Notes: generated by a model not told the origin, from the letters alone. Positions 35,601-46,616 are shown, counted from the stretch's first letter. The stretch is 64,000 nt of DNA from Sclerodactyla briareus (GCA_026419785.1 JAODTK010004910.1:1-64000), one strand, 5' to 3'. Program-made: numbers and translations.

Positions 35601-38600
35601 CATGTGTATAGATTTTTTGTTACCTTCCCAGGGCTTACCGAGTTCATGGTTTTTCAACATGGACCTGTTGTATCGCCTAGGATTCCAGGGACCCCCATGA
35701 CATCACAGGGCAATTTTTTTGGAAATCTGCTGATAGTGCCTTAATCAGCTGGAATTCGGTCTGGGGGTTGGTTGCCATAATGTAATGGATAGAAAGTACC
35801 AAAGAACAGTCAAGTTATATTTAAGGATACTGGCCTTCAAAGTGTGTTGTAGAGCACATGCTGATTGTGAAAAATTTCTAATCCACCTTCTATCCTCAGG
35901 CGAGATCGTACTGGCGGACGTGATAGACAGCGATTCTTGGCGTCTCTGGCCGTCGGGAGATAAGGGTGATGAAGGACAAGCAGGTCTACAGGAATCTGAA
36001 GGTTGTGACTGATGAGGCTCTGGAACAGGTCAAGAGGAACTTCCAGTGGGTTGCGGACAAACTGGACGTAAGTCCGCCATGTCATTCCTGCAGGTTGAAG
36101 GGTTTGTGAGTTGGAAGGGGGGGGGGGGGGGGGGTTTGGTGGGAGACAAGGGATGCCCAACAGTCTGTCGGTCTTGGTGAATGCTCATGTGTAAGCAGGT
36201 CAATGTAAACTGCCAGTGGGTTGCAGAAAAACTGGGCAATGGGGAGGTGGTATCTTGGGGGGGGGGGGGGAGAGCAAGGTTGATGTCTGGAGGTCTGCAC
36301 TCCAGTGGGTCTGATGGGAGCTCAGTGGTCGGGCAGAGACCCTCCAAGTGGATCTCGATATGGGAGCTAACTGAAGGCTTCCAGAGCCTTGGGGACATGC
36401 TGGACATGAGTCTGTGATGGATCTTGTTCTCATTATGCTTTGCAATTAGGACTATAGTGGTAACAAAATTGATTCCAGTTAGTTTACAAAGTCTGACATC
36501 CGATGGGTTGGTGGAGAGGTTCACGAGTCGGAAGTCTGGAGAAGCTTGGCAGGGTGTTTGATGTGGATATAACTCTGATCCCAACGGGTTCGCAGTCACT
36601 TGGGGTGTTCAAAATGAGGTCGATGCCAACAGGTTCACAGACAGCATCTTGAGGCGTCCAAGGGAGAAATAGTAATCTGCAAGACATTTTGGGTTATGAA
36701 AGACGCTTGGTGCCAAAACGGACAAACTGGTTATTGACACAACAAATTGGCCTACACTCCGTGGTGTGTTAATCTGAGTCTGCTCTTCTATTTCGTGTAC
36801 ATATTGATCCACTCAGTTGTGGAGGGTCATTGAGGTGAGCAGGTCAAAAGGATTTTTCCTGTAGTTTTTCACATACCCCTTGCCTCCTTTCTGCCACTGA
36901 AAGAAAACAAGTCGTGTTTAGCTGACGAAAGCTTTGTAGTTGTTAGTGAGTCGTGCGGGCTTATTAGCGGTGTGTATTCTCAGCTAATATATTTGTGGTG
37001 TGTTTTGTTGGACCTGGAGAGAGTGATCGAGTGTCACAGTAAATCAACTTCCAAGGGCCACAATATATTAAGGATTCCCATCAAAAAAAAAATTCTATGT
37101 TAGAAGCTAAACTCGGAGATAGCCCAACGGCAATTCGCTAATGATTTTGCCCGTATGAAATTGTTACAATCTTATTACTTTATATTCCCTACAGGTCTCT
37201 ATTCATTCAGCTGGATTATCCCAAACCACGGGCATGGCTGTCGTGTTGATGGTCTCGGCCAAGTGACCGACCCCACTGCCAGAAGATACGAGATGATGGA
37301 AAAACTAGGATCCGCTGTGATCTGAGAGTATCATCTGGCACACATGCACCACAGAGACCCTGAGAATACTGGCGCACTATGAAGGTGTGTTATTGGGCGT
37401 CCTTTTTGTCCTCGCCCGACTTGTCACGGAGAGACTAGTGGTCCCTTCGGTGTGTGTGTCTGTCTTTCTGTCGGTATTTGTGGGTTTTTTTCATGTCTCC
37501 TGAACAGAATCCAATGCTTTAATTTTTGTGTGGAGGTGTACGTTGAAATTTGTGCAATATGCATCCACGTTTCGTCCCAAAAGACCAGACTAGTTGGTTT
37601 ATACTACTGATGAAACTTTTGTGGTCAGCATGACATTCTGTCTTCTCTATCAGTTTGTATGGCCTGCTACTTATAATCCTCCATCTATCCATTCATCAAC
37701 AATTCCTTTTTTGCCCAGGCGTAAGCCAACGGTCAGCCAGTAGGAGGCATAATGATCTAGAGAAAAAAAGGACAAAATGCAACTTCTCTATAGATTAGGT
37801 TGGAATACCATGATACTCATTTCGTGTTATAATTGACCTTTTGGTACTATGGTTTCAAGTATTCAATGCCAATGGGTATTAAGTGTCCTAGTAAGCTATC
37901 ATGTGAAACAATTGCATATAATCCTACAGTTAACATTACATTATCATAATGTTGCAGGTTTCTAAACTACAAGTTAAAGTTAGTGTGGGTTCGAGAAAAT
38001 TTAAAGACTGCGGTCTTAATTGTCTTCTTTACTTAGGGGGGCGGAGGGGACTCAAAGAGGCTATGTAACATGAATACATACTGCATCTACCCCTCTCTAA
38101 CAAACTCTCTCTAGTAGACCCCCCCCCCCCCCCAATTGCTTGCAGGAAAAAAATCCCTTTTATCTGCCACATTGATTCTTGTGTTGCTGAGATTGATTTC
38201 AAAGGTTTCGAAACATTGAGCCATAATTGGAGGAGATGTCCATTGTTGTAAAACAAAGGAGGCTGACGCTGTACGAGATTTGTACAGTATTGACTTCACC
38301 TATAAATCCTGTTTCATCCATCCATCCTTGTAATAAAAGCATCCACATTTGGGGCGAATAGATTCAGTGGCTAGTCAGAAAATAGCATTGCCAAGGGAGG
38401 TGGAATATCTCTGTACAATTATTAATTTTCTGCTGCGTTTGTTTTACTTTAAGGGTTGGGGTGGTGGTACCAATAGTCTTCATAACGCTGTCGCTGGAGG
38501 GTAGTAGTAAGTAGTGTAGTCATGAGTAAGTAATGGCCTCGGCCCGGTCCTGTCTGGGAACGCCACCTATCCAGTCATCAACTGCACCGCCCATCAAGGC

Positions 38601-40816
38601 AGGACTGGGGAACTGAGGGATTGTTGGTCCTCTCGTAGGTGCCCAGGTTGCGTTCAGTAAGTTTTCGTTTGATTTCCACTGGGCCAAAAGCCAACAATTT
38701 GGAGTGTTCACAAGTGGAGGTCACAGGTCAATTTGTGCTAGAAACGTGAAATGGCTCTCCAGGGACATACGATTAAATGTCATGAAACCCGATATTGCAA
38801 AACGTGCTACCACACAATCATGATGCCACGGAAAACCGACCGTCCAGCCATACGACCAATCAACAATGCAACCAACGCCCACCCACACTGGATCAGGCCA
38901 CCACCGAACCACATCAGCTCTCAACCAGAATGCCAACCGACCATAGTTACTGCGAACACCATGTAACATCGACCCATACCACACTCAACAATTGACACCA
39001 AACGATCATCAACCTCTGGCTCAGGCCACCACCCGACCACGCCAGCTCCCAACACACTGCCACCCAACCCGCTAATATGACCAAACCATGCGCCAACTGC
39101 TGAAACACGTTACCAACGACCCATACCACCACTCAACAATACCACAAAAACCGACCACTCAACTCTGGATCAGGCCACCACCGACCACGACAACTCCCAA
39201 CACACTGCCATTGACACGCTAAGACAAACCAGTGCTACTGCTGGAACATGTTACCAACGACCCATACCACCACTCAACAATACCACCAACCACCGTCCAC
39301 CTATGGGATCAGGCCACCACCAGACCACGCCAGCTCCCAAACCAAACTGCCACCCAACCACACTAATGACCAACAATGCTACTGGTGAACCAGTTACAAC
39401 GACCCATTACCACCATTCACCAATGCCACAACCGACCACTCCACCTCTGGATAAGGCCACACCAGACCACGGCAGCTCCCAAAACAAATGGCCACCCAAC
39501 CGCGGCCGCGATAATGACCCAACATTGCTACTGCTGACCACGTTACCAAGACCCATAACACCATTCACAATGCCACACCGACCACTCCACCGTCGGATCA
39601 GGCCCACCAGCCAGACCACTCCGGAGCTCCCACCAGTGTCACGCCACCACCATGCTATGACCACCATTCTACTGCTTGTCCCACTTACCATCCACCCATA
39701 ACCACTTACCCACTTACGACAGCACTGGATCACATCACTGGTCCATGCTACCACTGACCATGCTGGCACCTGCCCAGTAAAACACTACCACCTCCAACCT
39801 ACACCCATCCCACTACCATCAATCTCCCTACCTACCCCAAACCACGCTATCACTAAAACCATCTTGTGGCTGTAGTAATTTGGAAAATTAGCGATTTACA
39901 TGTATCAAATACTTCACCTCCTGTGTGGTGATATGTTCATTAGGATTTACATGTACAAAGACTCACCTCCTTGCGGTGATCTGCTCATAAGGATTTTGAA
40001 AAAAAACCCCCAATTTTTTTTTTTTTTTTTTTTTGTAGCAACTACTTCTTGTGCGGTGATATTGTTTATTAGGATTTACATGTAGCAAAGACTTCACCTC
40101 CTGTGCGTGATATGCATTAGTATTTACATGTAGCAAATACTTCACCTCCTGTGCGGTGATCAGATTCATTAGGATTTACATGTAGCAAATTCTTCACAAT
40201 CCTGTGCGGTGGATAGGTTAATTAGATACATGGAGCAATACTTCACTCATGGGGGTGATATGTTCATAGGATTTATGTAGCAAATACTTCACCTCCTGTG
40301 CGGTGATATGTTCATCAGGTTTACATGTAGCAAATCTTCACTCCCATGGGCCAGTTGATATGTTCATTAGGATTCACATGTAGCAAATACTTCACCTCCT
40401 GTGGGGTGATATGTGAAGTAGGATTTACATGTAGCAAATATTCCAACTCATGTGAGGGTTGATATGTTCATTAGTATTTACATGTAGCAAATACTTCACC
40501 TCCTGTGCAGTGATATGTTCGTTAGGATTCCAACATGTGTAGGGGCAAATACTTCACTCCTGTGTTGGTGATATGTTCATTGAAAACAGTATGAGACCGT
40601 CAGTGAAATTCAAAATGAAAATAACTGATCAATTGGTGTGGTCCTCATCAAAGGTCTCGGTGCGGCACGGTGATATCGCCCGAGGCTGCTGACCTCAATG
40701 CGGCCCAGATCCTGGGGCTGTATGACCAAGTGGTTCGGAGTCGGGACTGCGGGCCAAGCAAGGTAACAACACGTGGAAGGGCCCAAGGAAGCGGACTGAA
40801 GCTCCAGCAGAGTTAG
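29520..40816 (+). CDS. PAICS: PAICS, bifunctional SAICAR synthetase / AIR carboxylase (7 exons recognised)
   Basis: PAICS is the animal fusion enzyme of de novo purine synthesis. Its C-terminal domain converts AIR to CAIR and its N-terminal domain joins CAIR to aspartate to give SAICAR; it acts in the cytosol as an octamer. Seven exons on this strand encode the family in order: 29520-29693, 32081-32250, 32978-33172, 35900-36067, 37195-37384, 38454-38656, 40654-40799 (or 40816). Landmarks include KDRISANNAQRR, RRVATASFL, DSDSWRLW, RIRCDLRVSS and SNGLGPVLSGN. Each splice site is plausible and phases agree where testable. The first coding exon is missing or unrecognised. Every exon needs one or more single-base corrections to stay in frame, which fits residual assembly errors; a decayed unprocessed duplicate cannot be excluded. 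Confidence 0.9.
30735..31115. repeat. PAICS: TCGTA/GTCGT-rich interspersed repeat in a PAICS intron
   Basis: Starts with CCCCAGTCACACCGGAGG, a phrase typical of non-autonomous transposon ends, and continues with many GTCGTA, TCGCA and GATCG words. ACCACCAGTCGTAC near 30965 and GACGACTGGTGGT near 31053 form a distant inverted pair. No opposite terminus was found. Confidence 0.45.
32081..32250 (+). CDS. PAICS: PAICS exon (IEWV..R motif)
   Basis: Starts after tgtttacaaag and ends at the donor gtatgt (32251). It encodes CFVRKWNDK, FIAENVP and, after small frame corrections, IPIEWVTRRVATASFLNMNP, the conserved SAICAR synthetase segment in which vertebrates have IEWVCRRIATGSFLKRNP. The exon then continues GRGEVYKVFHPPMELF and FK. 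The usual Gly before Ser in ATGSF reads Ala here. The following intron is phase 0 and joins the acidic DDEA of the next exon. Confidence 0.85.
32978..33172 (+). CDS. PAICS: PAICS exon (LIDMKIEFG motif)
   Basis: Acceptor ctctaaccag ends at 32977; donor gtgcgt begins at 33173. Encodes DDEAGDPHWSE-like sequence, KLIAKKMDCAG, GGPGEVDTWGGHSAHIEVLE, TAWAPLDCSLIDMKIE and, with one missing T restored, FGENTKG across a phase-1 intron. The family equivalents are EEQLIAAKFCFAG and CTLVDMKIEFG, the latter part of the active site. At least four single-base gaps are apparent. The exon is much richer in G+C than its introns. Confidence 0.85.
33362..33722 (+). mobile_element. MITE family C, copy 1, in a PAICS intron
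   Basis: The left end CTAAAGCAGCCGGATATG and the right end CATATGCGGCTGTTTGGTAG form an imperfect inverted repeat of about 20 bp. Interior phrases AAATAGAG.GGGCTATC, ACATATCGTCTGCAGG, GACAAATCCC and GCGAAATCGCCC recur in order in a second copy at 54.26 kb on the same strand. About 360 bp, no coding capacity. Confidence 0.65.
34320..34744 (+). repeat. Minisatellite, five units of about 87 bp, alternating types
   Basis: Units start at ACTTTATGG at 34320, 34407, 34494, 34582 and 34668 and contain GCTAGTCCTTCCCTGTCACT and AAATTTATAGTAAAAAGGA. Units 1, 3 and 5 read TATGGGGC while 2 and 4 read TATGGAGC, and the linkers before them alternate too, so the real period is a pair of about 175 bp. Lies in the PAICS intron between 33173 and 35899. 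Confidence 0.92.
35900..36067 (+). CDS. PAICS: PAICS exon (DSWRLW active-site motif)
   Basis: Acceptor tatcctcag ends at 35899; donor gtaagt starts at 36068. Encodes GEIVLADVIDSDSWRLWPSG and, after one missing base near 35961, VMKDKQVYRNLKVVTDEALE and QVKRNFQWVADKLD. The ADVID.DSWR motif is the SAICAR synthetase signature with the Asp and Arg that handle the substrate. The helix at the end links to the carboxylase domain. Similarity to animal PAICS is very strong here. Confidence 0.93.
36118..36270. repeat. Two G-runs in a PAICS intron
   Basis: G-runs at about 36118-36134 and 36258-36270 sit in units about 135 bp apart that share AGTGGGTTGC and GGT..TGGAAG-like words. The unit also resembles the end of the exon before it (CCAGTGGGTTGCGGACAAACTGG versus CCAGTGGGTTGCAGAAAAAC), so a diverged duplication of that exon end is possible. 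Confidence 0.4.
37195..37384 (+). CDS. PAICS: PAICS exon (start of AIR carboxylase domain)
   Basis: Acceptor attccctacag ends at 37194; donor gtgtgt starts at 37385. Encodes TTGMAVVLM, then SDRPHCQKIRDDGK, RIRCDLRVSS and TETLRILAHYE, matching the family VVVLMGSTSDLGHCEKI, CELRVTSAHKGP and ETLR segments. The GS.SD phosphate loop and the SAHK.P loop are each disturbed by one-base shifts (VSAK near 37247; SSGTHA near 37346). The intron after it is phase 1. Confidence 0.87.
38454..38656 (+). CDS. PAICS: PAICS exon (SNGLGPVLSGN motif)
   Basis: Acceptor gttttactttaag ends at 38453; donor gtaagt starts at 38657. Encodes VPIVFI..AVAGG, then SNGLGPVLSGNATYPVINC and PPIKA.WGTEGL.WSS, equivalent to TVFVAVAGRSNGLGPVMSGN and DWGVQDVWSS. 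Between AVAGG and SNG there is a 28-base GTAGTAGT-like insertion (about 38502-38529) with no counterpart in the family. An alternative earlier donor (gttgcg after GTGCCCAG) would fit the protein alignment better but is a weaker site. Confidence 0.85.
38860..39855 (+). repeat. Satellite block of about 140-bp units in the last PAICS intron
   Basis: The word GGATCAGGCCACCACC or a variant recurs at 38890, 39018, 39167, 39306, 39449, 39595 and 39727, spaced 128-149 bp. Between them AACGACCCATACCACCACTC and ACCACG.CAGCTCCCA also repeat. The plus strand is very rich in A and C and poor in G. Unit length varies because of many small indels. Open frames inside are composition artefacts. Confidence 0.92.
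39893..40590 (+). repeat. 51-bp minisatellite, about 13 units, each with a hairpin
   Basis: The unit runs from GATTTACATGTAGCAAATAC to CCTCCTGTGCGGTGATATG and ends TTCATTAG. About 13 copies begin near 39913, 39963, 40046, 40090, 40140, 40190, 40240, 40288, 40337, 40390, 40441, 40493 and 40550. Within each, TCACC and GGTGA flank an 8-base loop. The second unit is interrupted by a T-run at 40014-40034. The array ends 65 bp before the last PAICS exon. Confidence 0.93.
40654..40816 (+). CDS. PAICS: PAICS last exon (C-terminus)
   Basis: Acceptor cctcatcaaag ends at 40653. Encodes GLGCGTVISPEAADLNAAQI, LGLYDQVVRSR, LRAKQGNNTWKGPKEAD, matching the family GLGCSTVLSPEGSAQFAAQI, LRA.ILNTW and KQAD. 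The frame meets TGA at 40797-40799 directly after KEAD; with one base restored it would run on as LKLQQS to TAG at 40814-40816, closer to the usual length. Confidence 0.88.
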
Positions 40817-43465
40817 AGCAAGCAGCAACAGTGACTGGGGGTGATCAATTGGTGCAAATTGATTGGGGCTGATTGGGACCATGTACAGGGTATTCACAAA
40901 AGCACCTGATAGAGAAAACAGTCACATGATGATTGGTATTTTGTCAAGGATGCCGGGGTGAGGTGTTTGTAGTGTTCAACACCGCATCACGCTCAGTGAA
41001 GAATAACACTTGCTGTATATTCTTGGTTCAAAAACCAATTTTCCTCATGGTTGGATGTGGAATGTATTCACTCTATGGTACTTCCCTGTGGTTTATGGTT
41101 AAACAATATTCCATATGGGTCTACCAATACAGATGTTAATCCAGGACTCTAAATAGGAATTATTTTTGTGCGGTTGCTCTAGGTACCCAGTTTAAACCGG
41201 ACCCTATTCAGAGCCACATCACGTCAAAAGTTGTTGTTGGCTTGAGTTTCCAGGTATAGAGTATAAAACAATAACCGTACCAGGGTTTTCCATTGTTGAG
41301 TGACATGCCTCCCAATTTTGTCGGCTAGACCTCGTTATAGGGTCTACGTGACGTATGAAGGAAACACACCAGAAGGTAATCTAGTGCAGCTCCCAATAGT
41401 CTTGTGTTAAGATATGATATGTTACCTAATGCTGCGGCTCCACAGCAAAGGCACAGCCATCGTACGTTTCTGCAGAGCGCCACTATTGTCCAGTCTGTCT
41501 ACTGTATTAAATGCTTGGTTTCAAATTGGAATTCCTCTTTCAATATTGGAAGAGGCCGGTCACCCTGTTTAGAGAATCTGAGTATTCAGATTCTGCCAAT
41601 GAATGGTCAGAGGGTTAGAAGCATGTACAACCATGGAGCTAGAATATCAGTTGGGGAAATATGATGCAATATGAGGATCCGTTAGTGGAAACACAAGTGG
41701 GTGCTGCCGTATTTATGTCACACATCGAATGCACGCTCAGCATATGTTGCGTCTTTCCATAGTCAAAGAGTTGTGTGTTCACACTGCATGGCTCAGACCC
41801 AGGTTGCTTTATAGCATACACTAGTCTGTAGGAGCAGGCAGTCTGGAAATGCAGTCAGTGTTACTTCCCAAAGTGCGTATGGACTGAGTGTTAACTAAAG
41901 CGTAGTCGTTCATTGCGGAAACCAGATAATTAGTTTGAAAATACTCGATCACGTCTGGCAGAAACAACATCCAGGCTCGAAGTGAAACATCACTGGGGGA
42001 TAAAATGTAACTATTGGAGCTCAAACAAGAGAGGACAGACGAATGACACTTATTCCAATATTTTTACAAAATGTGAATCATGTTGTCCATTTTACTGTCA
42101 CATAACACTACTGTTAATGGGGGCGCTCTCTGGGGCATGGCAAACGGCCCCACACATGACTTCACTTCAGTACAGAGTGCCTGGGGTTTTGTTGAAACAG
42201 GCAACATTGAGGATTGCCCTACTAGCAGTTTGACCTCAAACATGGCTGGAAGTACTCTTTTGAAAAAATGTAAGTTTCCGGCAATTTGAACAAGATGTTG
42301 TCCAGTTGATTTGTAAGTGGTGGTGCACTAAAGAATGGGTGGTTGTGACTGCTGCCAGGTGAAAGCTGATAGCAAATGGGGTCACCAATTGAGTCCTTAC
42401 ACAAGACTGCACCTCCCCACGCCTTGCAAATAGTTGAGCTGAGATCTCAATGTAACGATGCTCACCACCTTCCCTCCTCAACATTATGCACCCGTCTGTG
42501 ATGCATGGCTGGTGTGGACTGCAGCCCGACTGCAGCATAGCAGAGGCTCCTTCAGCTTGGCTTGCAGCCCAGGTTGACATTGTGCCCAAGTTCTGTCTCT
42601 TATATACATAATGCATGTTCAGTGATACACATCAGTATCTTTGCATACCAGCATACCTGCAGCACACCTGAAGAGCTGCAGAGCTGACAATGTGCCTAAA
42701 TCAGCCATCCCCCAAATTTGTCACTAATATGATGATAATTTATACTGTGTCAAGGGTCTACAGGAAATGCTAGCACGCACGATACAGGCATTCTTTGTTG
42801 TGTTAGGATTACTAGATTTTTTTTTTTCCGTATGGTTCAATGCGAGGGAGTTTTATTCTGGACTTATCTATGGGACCTACTTACAACCGCACAAACAGGC
42901 CATGGTTGGGCATGACAAGTTGAATCAGAAGGTTGGAAAAGTGTCCCATTGATCTCACTGAATCAACCAGTTGACAGGTCTGGTAATAATATTGTTATAT
43001 TCAATATTAATATGTCAAAGCTAGGTCAAACAGGTGACGCGGACATGCATATTACAGCAGTCAATATTTTCAAAAGCTAACCTAATGATTATAGCTTTGT
43101 TGCTAATATATCCCTCATAAATTTCATTGCCATTCCCTAGATAATCGTTGAAATATTTTTTGAAAGGGTGAAGTAGCTTGGTTTCCAAAAATTTCCTGAA
43201 TTTTTTTCCATAAGCTGCAGCAATAGATCTGTCTTTATATTGATGTGATGCATGTTCATGATGCAGTTAAATATTTTGAATGAATAATGTTTGTCTCAAT
43301 CTACCCACCCATCCACCCCCACCCATTCCAACCACAAATCCCACCCCCACCCTCTTAAAAAATGTTCTCTTTCACCAAATGACTATCGTATCCTCACGGT
43401 TGTACATATCAGTGATAGACCTTTTATAACTTCATGCTCAACCAAAAACAATGCCATTGGGTGGG
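40817..43465. other. Region downstream of PAICS, no second gene recognised
   Basis: Should contain the PAICS 3' untranslated region; no single clear polyadenylation signal close to the stop stands out. CCCACC-rich sequence occurs at 43301-43352. Other open frames match nothing known. Confidence 0.35.
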
Positions 43466-43520
43466 AGGATGGGGAGGGGGAGGGGAAGGAGGGGGGGGGG
43501 GGGGAGGGAGGAGGGGGAAG
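43466..43520 (+). repeat. Purine-rich GGGGAG tract with poly(G)
   Basis: Almost pure G and A, including a G-run at about 43490-43503, following 150 bp after a C-rich CCCACC stretch on the same strand. Confidence 0.8.
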
Positions 43521-46009
43521 GCAGCACTGAGGTTTACATGGTTAGCCTCATATTGATAAAAACTCACTCTCCCTGGGATCAAGAATGTGTAATCAGAGAT
43601 CAGGGGAGGTTGTTCTTCAGGGCATCAAAGAACTATTTTAACATCAGGGTTAGACGGTTAGAGTATTTCAGATATCCAGAAGTTGAAGCCAGGTTAGGCC
43701 AAACCAAAGACATCTTAGTGGATGCTATGGTCAATTTGCATGGTGCACCATGTAAGCTTCGGAGTAGAATTAACAATCCACTGCCTCACAACCAGTAATA
43801 GGGCCCGAGTTGGTGCTGCTGATGCGACAGATTGGTACTACAAAATTGTGGCAAAAAGCCACAGTCACACTGTAACTATGACAATAAAATAGGAGCGGTT
43901 ATGCTATAAGCGATAACAGCGGCTGGGAGCTGAATAAGCTGTTATGACACATGTAAGTTTCTCCTGATTGGTCAACGATTCTGTCATGCAGTTATCAAGT
44001 AGTTGATCGCTCACGCATCAGTTCGTGTTTCATCATTATGTTTCATGTGTGACTAGTTGTATTGAGTTTGAGCGATAAGTTTCATTGTTATCATTACAGT
44101 GTGGCTGCGCCTCAACTGTTTTTCTATTTCTATAAATCTCCATTGGCTTACATGGTAGCAATTCCAGTAGCAATGTGTTTACCAAGTAAAATCAGAAGAG
44201 CACCTTACTTCCTCTCTAATCCCATCAGTAACAGTCAACCCACGGCACTTTGGATGTACCTGCTGATTATCTCTGTAAATTTGGAGTATTATTTTTAGGA
44301 CACTTCAGTATTATCGATTCCATCATCACTTCATCATTCCATTATCAACGACGGATCACTTCACATTATGTACCTAACTGAGTATCCTCCGAAGATTCGT
44401 CACAGAGAAGTGACAATTTGATAATCTTCCATACAATATTCTGAAAAATGACACTGTACCTCATCTACAGGTTGTTAGATAGCTGCATCATGTATGAAAA
44501 ATAATTAATGTCATGGCAACTGTCGGAGATCGGGGTTTTAAGGGAGTATTTTGCCACATTTGACGGACTGTCGAATCCCCGCCCGGGATATTGAGGTTCG
44601 CAAGGTAACTAGAAACTGGAATAACAAGGGTAGTGATCTGTATGCTGCCATCCGTGTGCCTTCTCCCATTTACTTGGTGAAAGATTTGCAGCCTGCATCC
44701 TCCACAGACTCTCGTAGAAGATCAATTCTCTGCTCTCGTGAGCAGAAGTAAGCATTACATTCCACTGATTGGGGCCGTGAAGGTTGTTAATTATCCATCC
44801 AATATTCAATCCAATTCATTTTCACTTTATTGAACAAACTACGAACAAACTAAACATAACATGCCTGTGTCAAGCAAAATAAACCACTGAAATGAAAGAG
44901 GACCAGAAAAAGGTTGGCTACTTTCACAAAGTCTAGCCACAAAAAAAAAAATAACAAGAACAATGAGAAACCCTGAAGATGGATAGAGAAGAAGAGAACG
45001 AGCAACTAGAAAAAAGACACCTTAACTCTCACTGATCGTATGAATTAGAACTGGCTACGATTGTTAGGTGAATCTGGGTTCTCGCCTGAATATGCTAATT
45101 GTATTACAACTAGTAACATCACTCGGCATAGTCTTCCGAAGTGGGAAGGGGTGGGATGTCTGAATGATGGCAGTCCGGTTCAAGTGTCTGTTGTTCTTCA
45201 GACATGGATTAGTCCAGCATATAGAATGACTACCGGACGAATATAGCTTCATTCCATCCATTTCCAATGATTGGGTTTCTCCATTTTTTTTTATGGTTAC
45301 CAGGTTGGGTAAAAAAAAGTGGAAACTTGGGGAGCTGATTCCTGGGAGATCTTGCCACCTGGCAGAAGACCTTGCATTTCAAGGGGAGAATTCTCGATTT
45401 TGCTGGGGAATCGGTGTCATCTTTTTGGGAAATTCATCCCTCCTTCCTGGGAAATTGTTTTTTTTTTTTTAAAACCCCTGTTCCATGCCTTGTAGGTCAG
45501 TGGCTAGTGACTGCCACTTTGACATGGATCTATGGGTTTCTCCTTTCGGCAAGTGTTAGTGATTAACTTTCTCCTTTGACTATTCGGGCATTGCACAATA
45601 ATCACTCTAAAATTGTTAGTATGCTGCAAGCTCAGTTGTAAGGCTTTGAATAAAAGCGATTTGATGGTAGCAACCGTCGCTACTGGAGGCTGTATTTTAT
45701 GGAGAGCTGCTTCAGAAAAAAAAAGAAAAAACGAGACTAGTAGTACTAACCCAACTGAAACATTCGAGGCTTGCTTTTTTCATTCAAACATCACAATGTT
45801 CGTAATCTTTGGAACATTATGTTTTTTCTGATGTTATTTACTCGAAAGATATTGTTACGAATAAAGGCTCGGCAATCGAAACTGATAATGTCACTGTCCT
45901 CGTGTCTTTGCCTGGTGGCGACCGTACGGGAAAATTTGGATATTTGTGTAGTGCTCTGTCAAGTTTGAGGGTGGGGATGGCCAATTTCAGCTTGTCGACA
46001 CGATGACGA
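43521..46009. other. No gene recognised
   Basis: Single-copy-looking DNA with short open frames on both strands, none with a recognisable domain or paired splice sites. Confidence 0.35.
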
Positions 46010-46115
46010 TATACCCCACTAAAGGATGGAGCTCATACTTGTTAAGTGGGTTCCTCCTAATGAGTACACGATCCCTATTGGTTTTGGGTCAGGTTGAGAG
46101 GCATTCAAGGTCGGA
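46010..46115 (+). repeat. Isolated unit of the 140-bp AGGTCA-type repeat
   Basis: GGAGCTCATACTTG...GGTTTTGGGTCAGGTTGAG and CATTCAAGGTCGGAAG match the unit found in tandem at 47.75-48.33 kb. Its receptor-like half-sites are degraded. Confidence 0.45.
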
Positions 46116-46585
46116 AGAGGTTACATATATAATACAGCAGGCCCATGCACAATAACTTAGCAGAAAATATGTGCCTTTTTCTCCATACTGTAATCTATGA
46201 GTCGGTGAACCAATGGAAAAGCTCAAGGAGAATTTGATTTGAGACACGATGATGTTCCCCCAACCAATTTCCTATCATTGCATGTCGTTACTTCTAATCC
46301 CTAATGTTTATAACAGCCTGACGTGCTTCTTGTCTGATATGTACGAAAAACGACAGGGGATCGTGCACATCAGTATGGAGGTCTGCGTGATTGAAGTTTG
46401 GCACCATGTATATGGCGGAGGCGGGACAAAACAATTCTGGGACATGTAAAATTTTGACGAAATTTTTGAAAGGAAACAAATCTTTGAAAAAAATGGCAGC
46501 ATTTGCTGACTGGCGTTATTTTTTTTAATCAGAGGCCCCCGAGAAAAGCAGACAATTCCCACCCAAAATGGTCCCAGAGGCGGGC

Positions 46586-46616
46586 AAAAAAAAAAAACAA
46601 AAAAAAAAAAAAAAAC
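46586..46616 (+). repeat. A-rich tract
   Basis: A-runs of about 12 and 17 bases separated by one C. Might be the tail of a retro-inserted sequence, but no body is recognised. Confidence 0.7.

Noticed and set aside
36030..36599. 189-codon minus-strand open frame
   Set aside because: It lies antisense to the PAICS exon and its downstream intron, and is Pro-rich because of G-runs.
39303..39701. 132-codon Pro/Thr/His-rich open frame
   Set aside because: It is the translation of the A/C-rich 140-bp satellite; frame openness comes from the lack of TAA, TAG and TGA in that composition.
39893..40590. Regularly spaced hairpin repeats resembling a CRISPR array
   Set aside because: Units are contiguous 51-bp tandem copies without unique spacers, and the setting is an animal intron.
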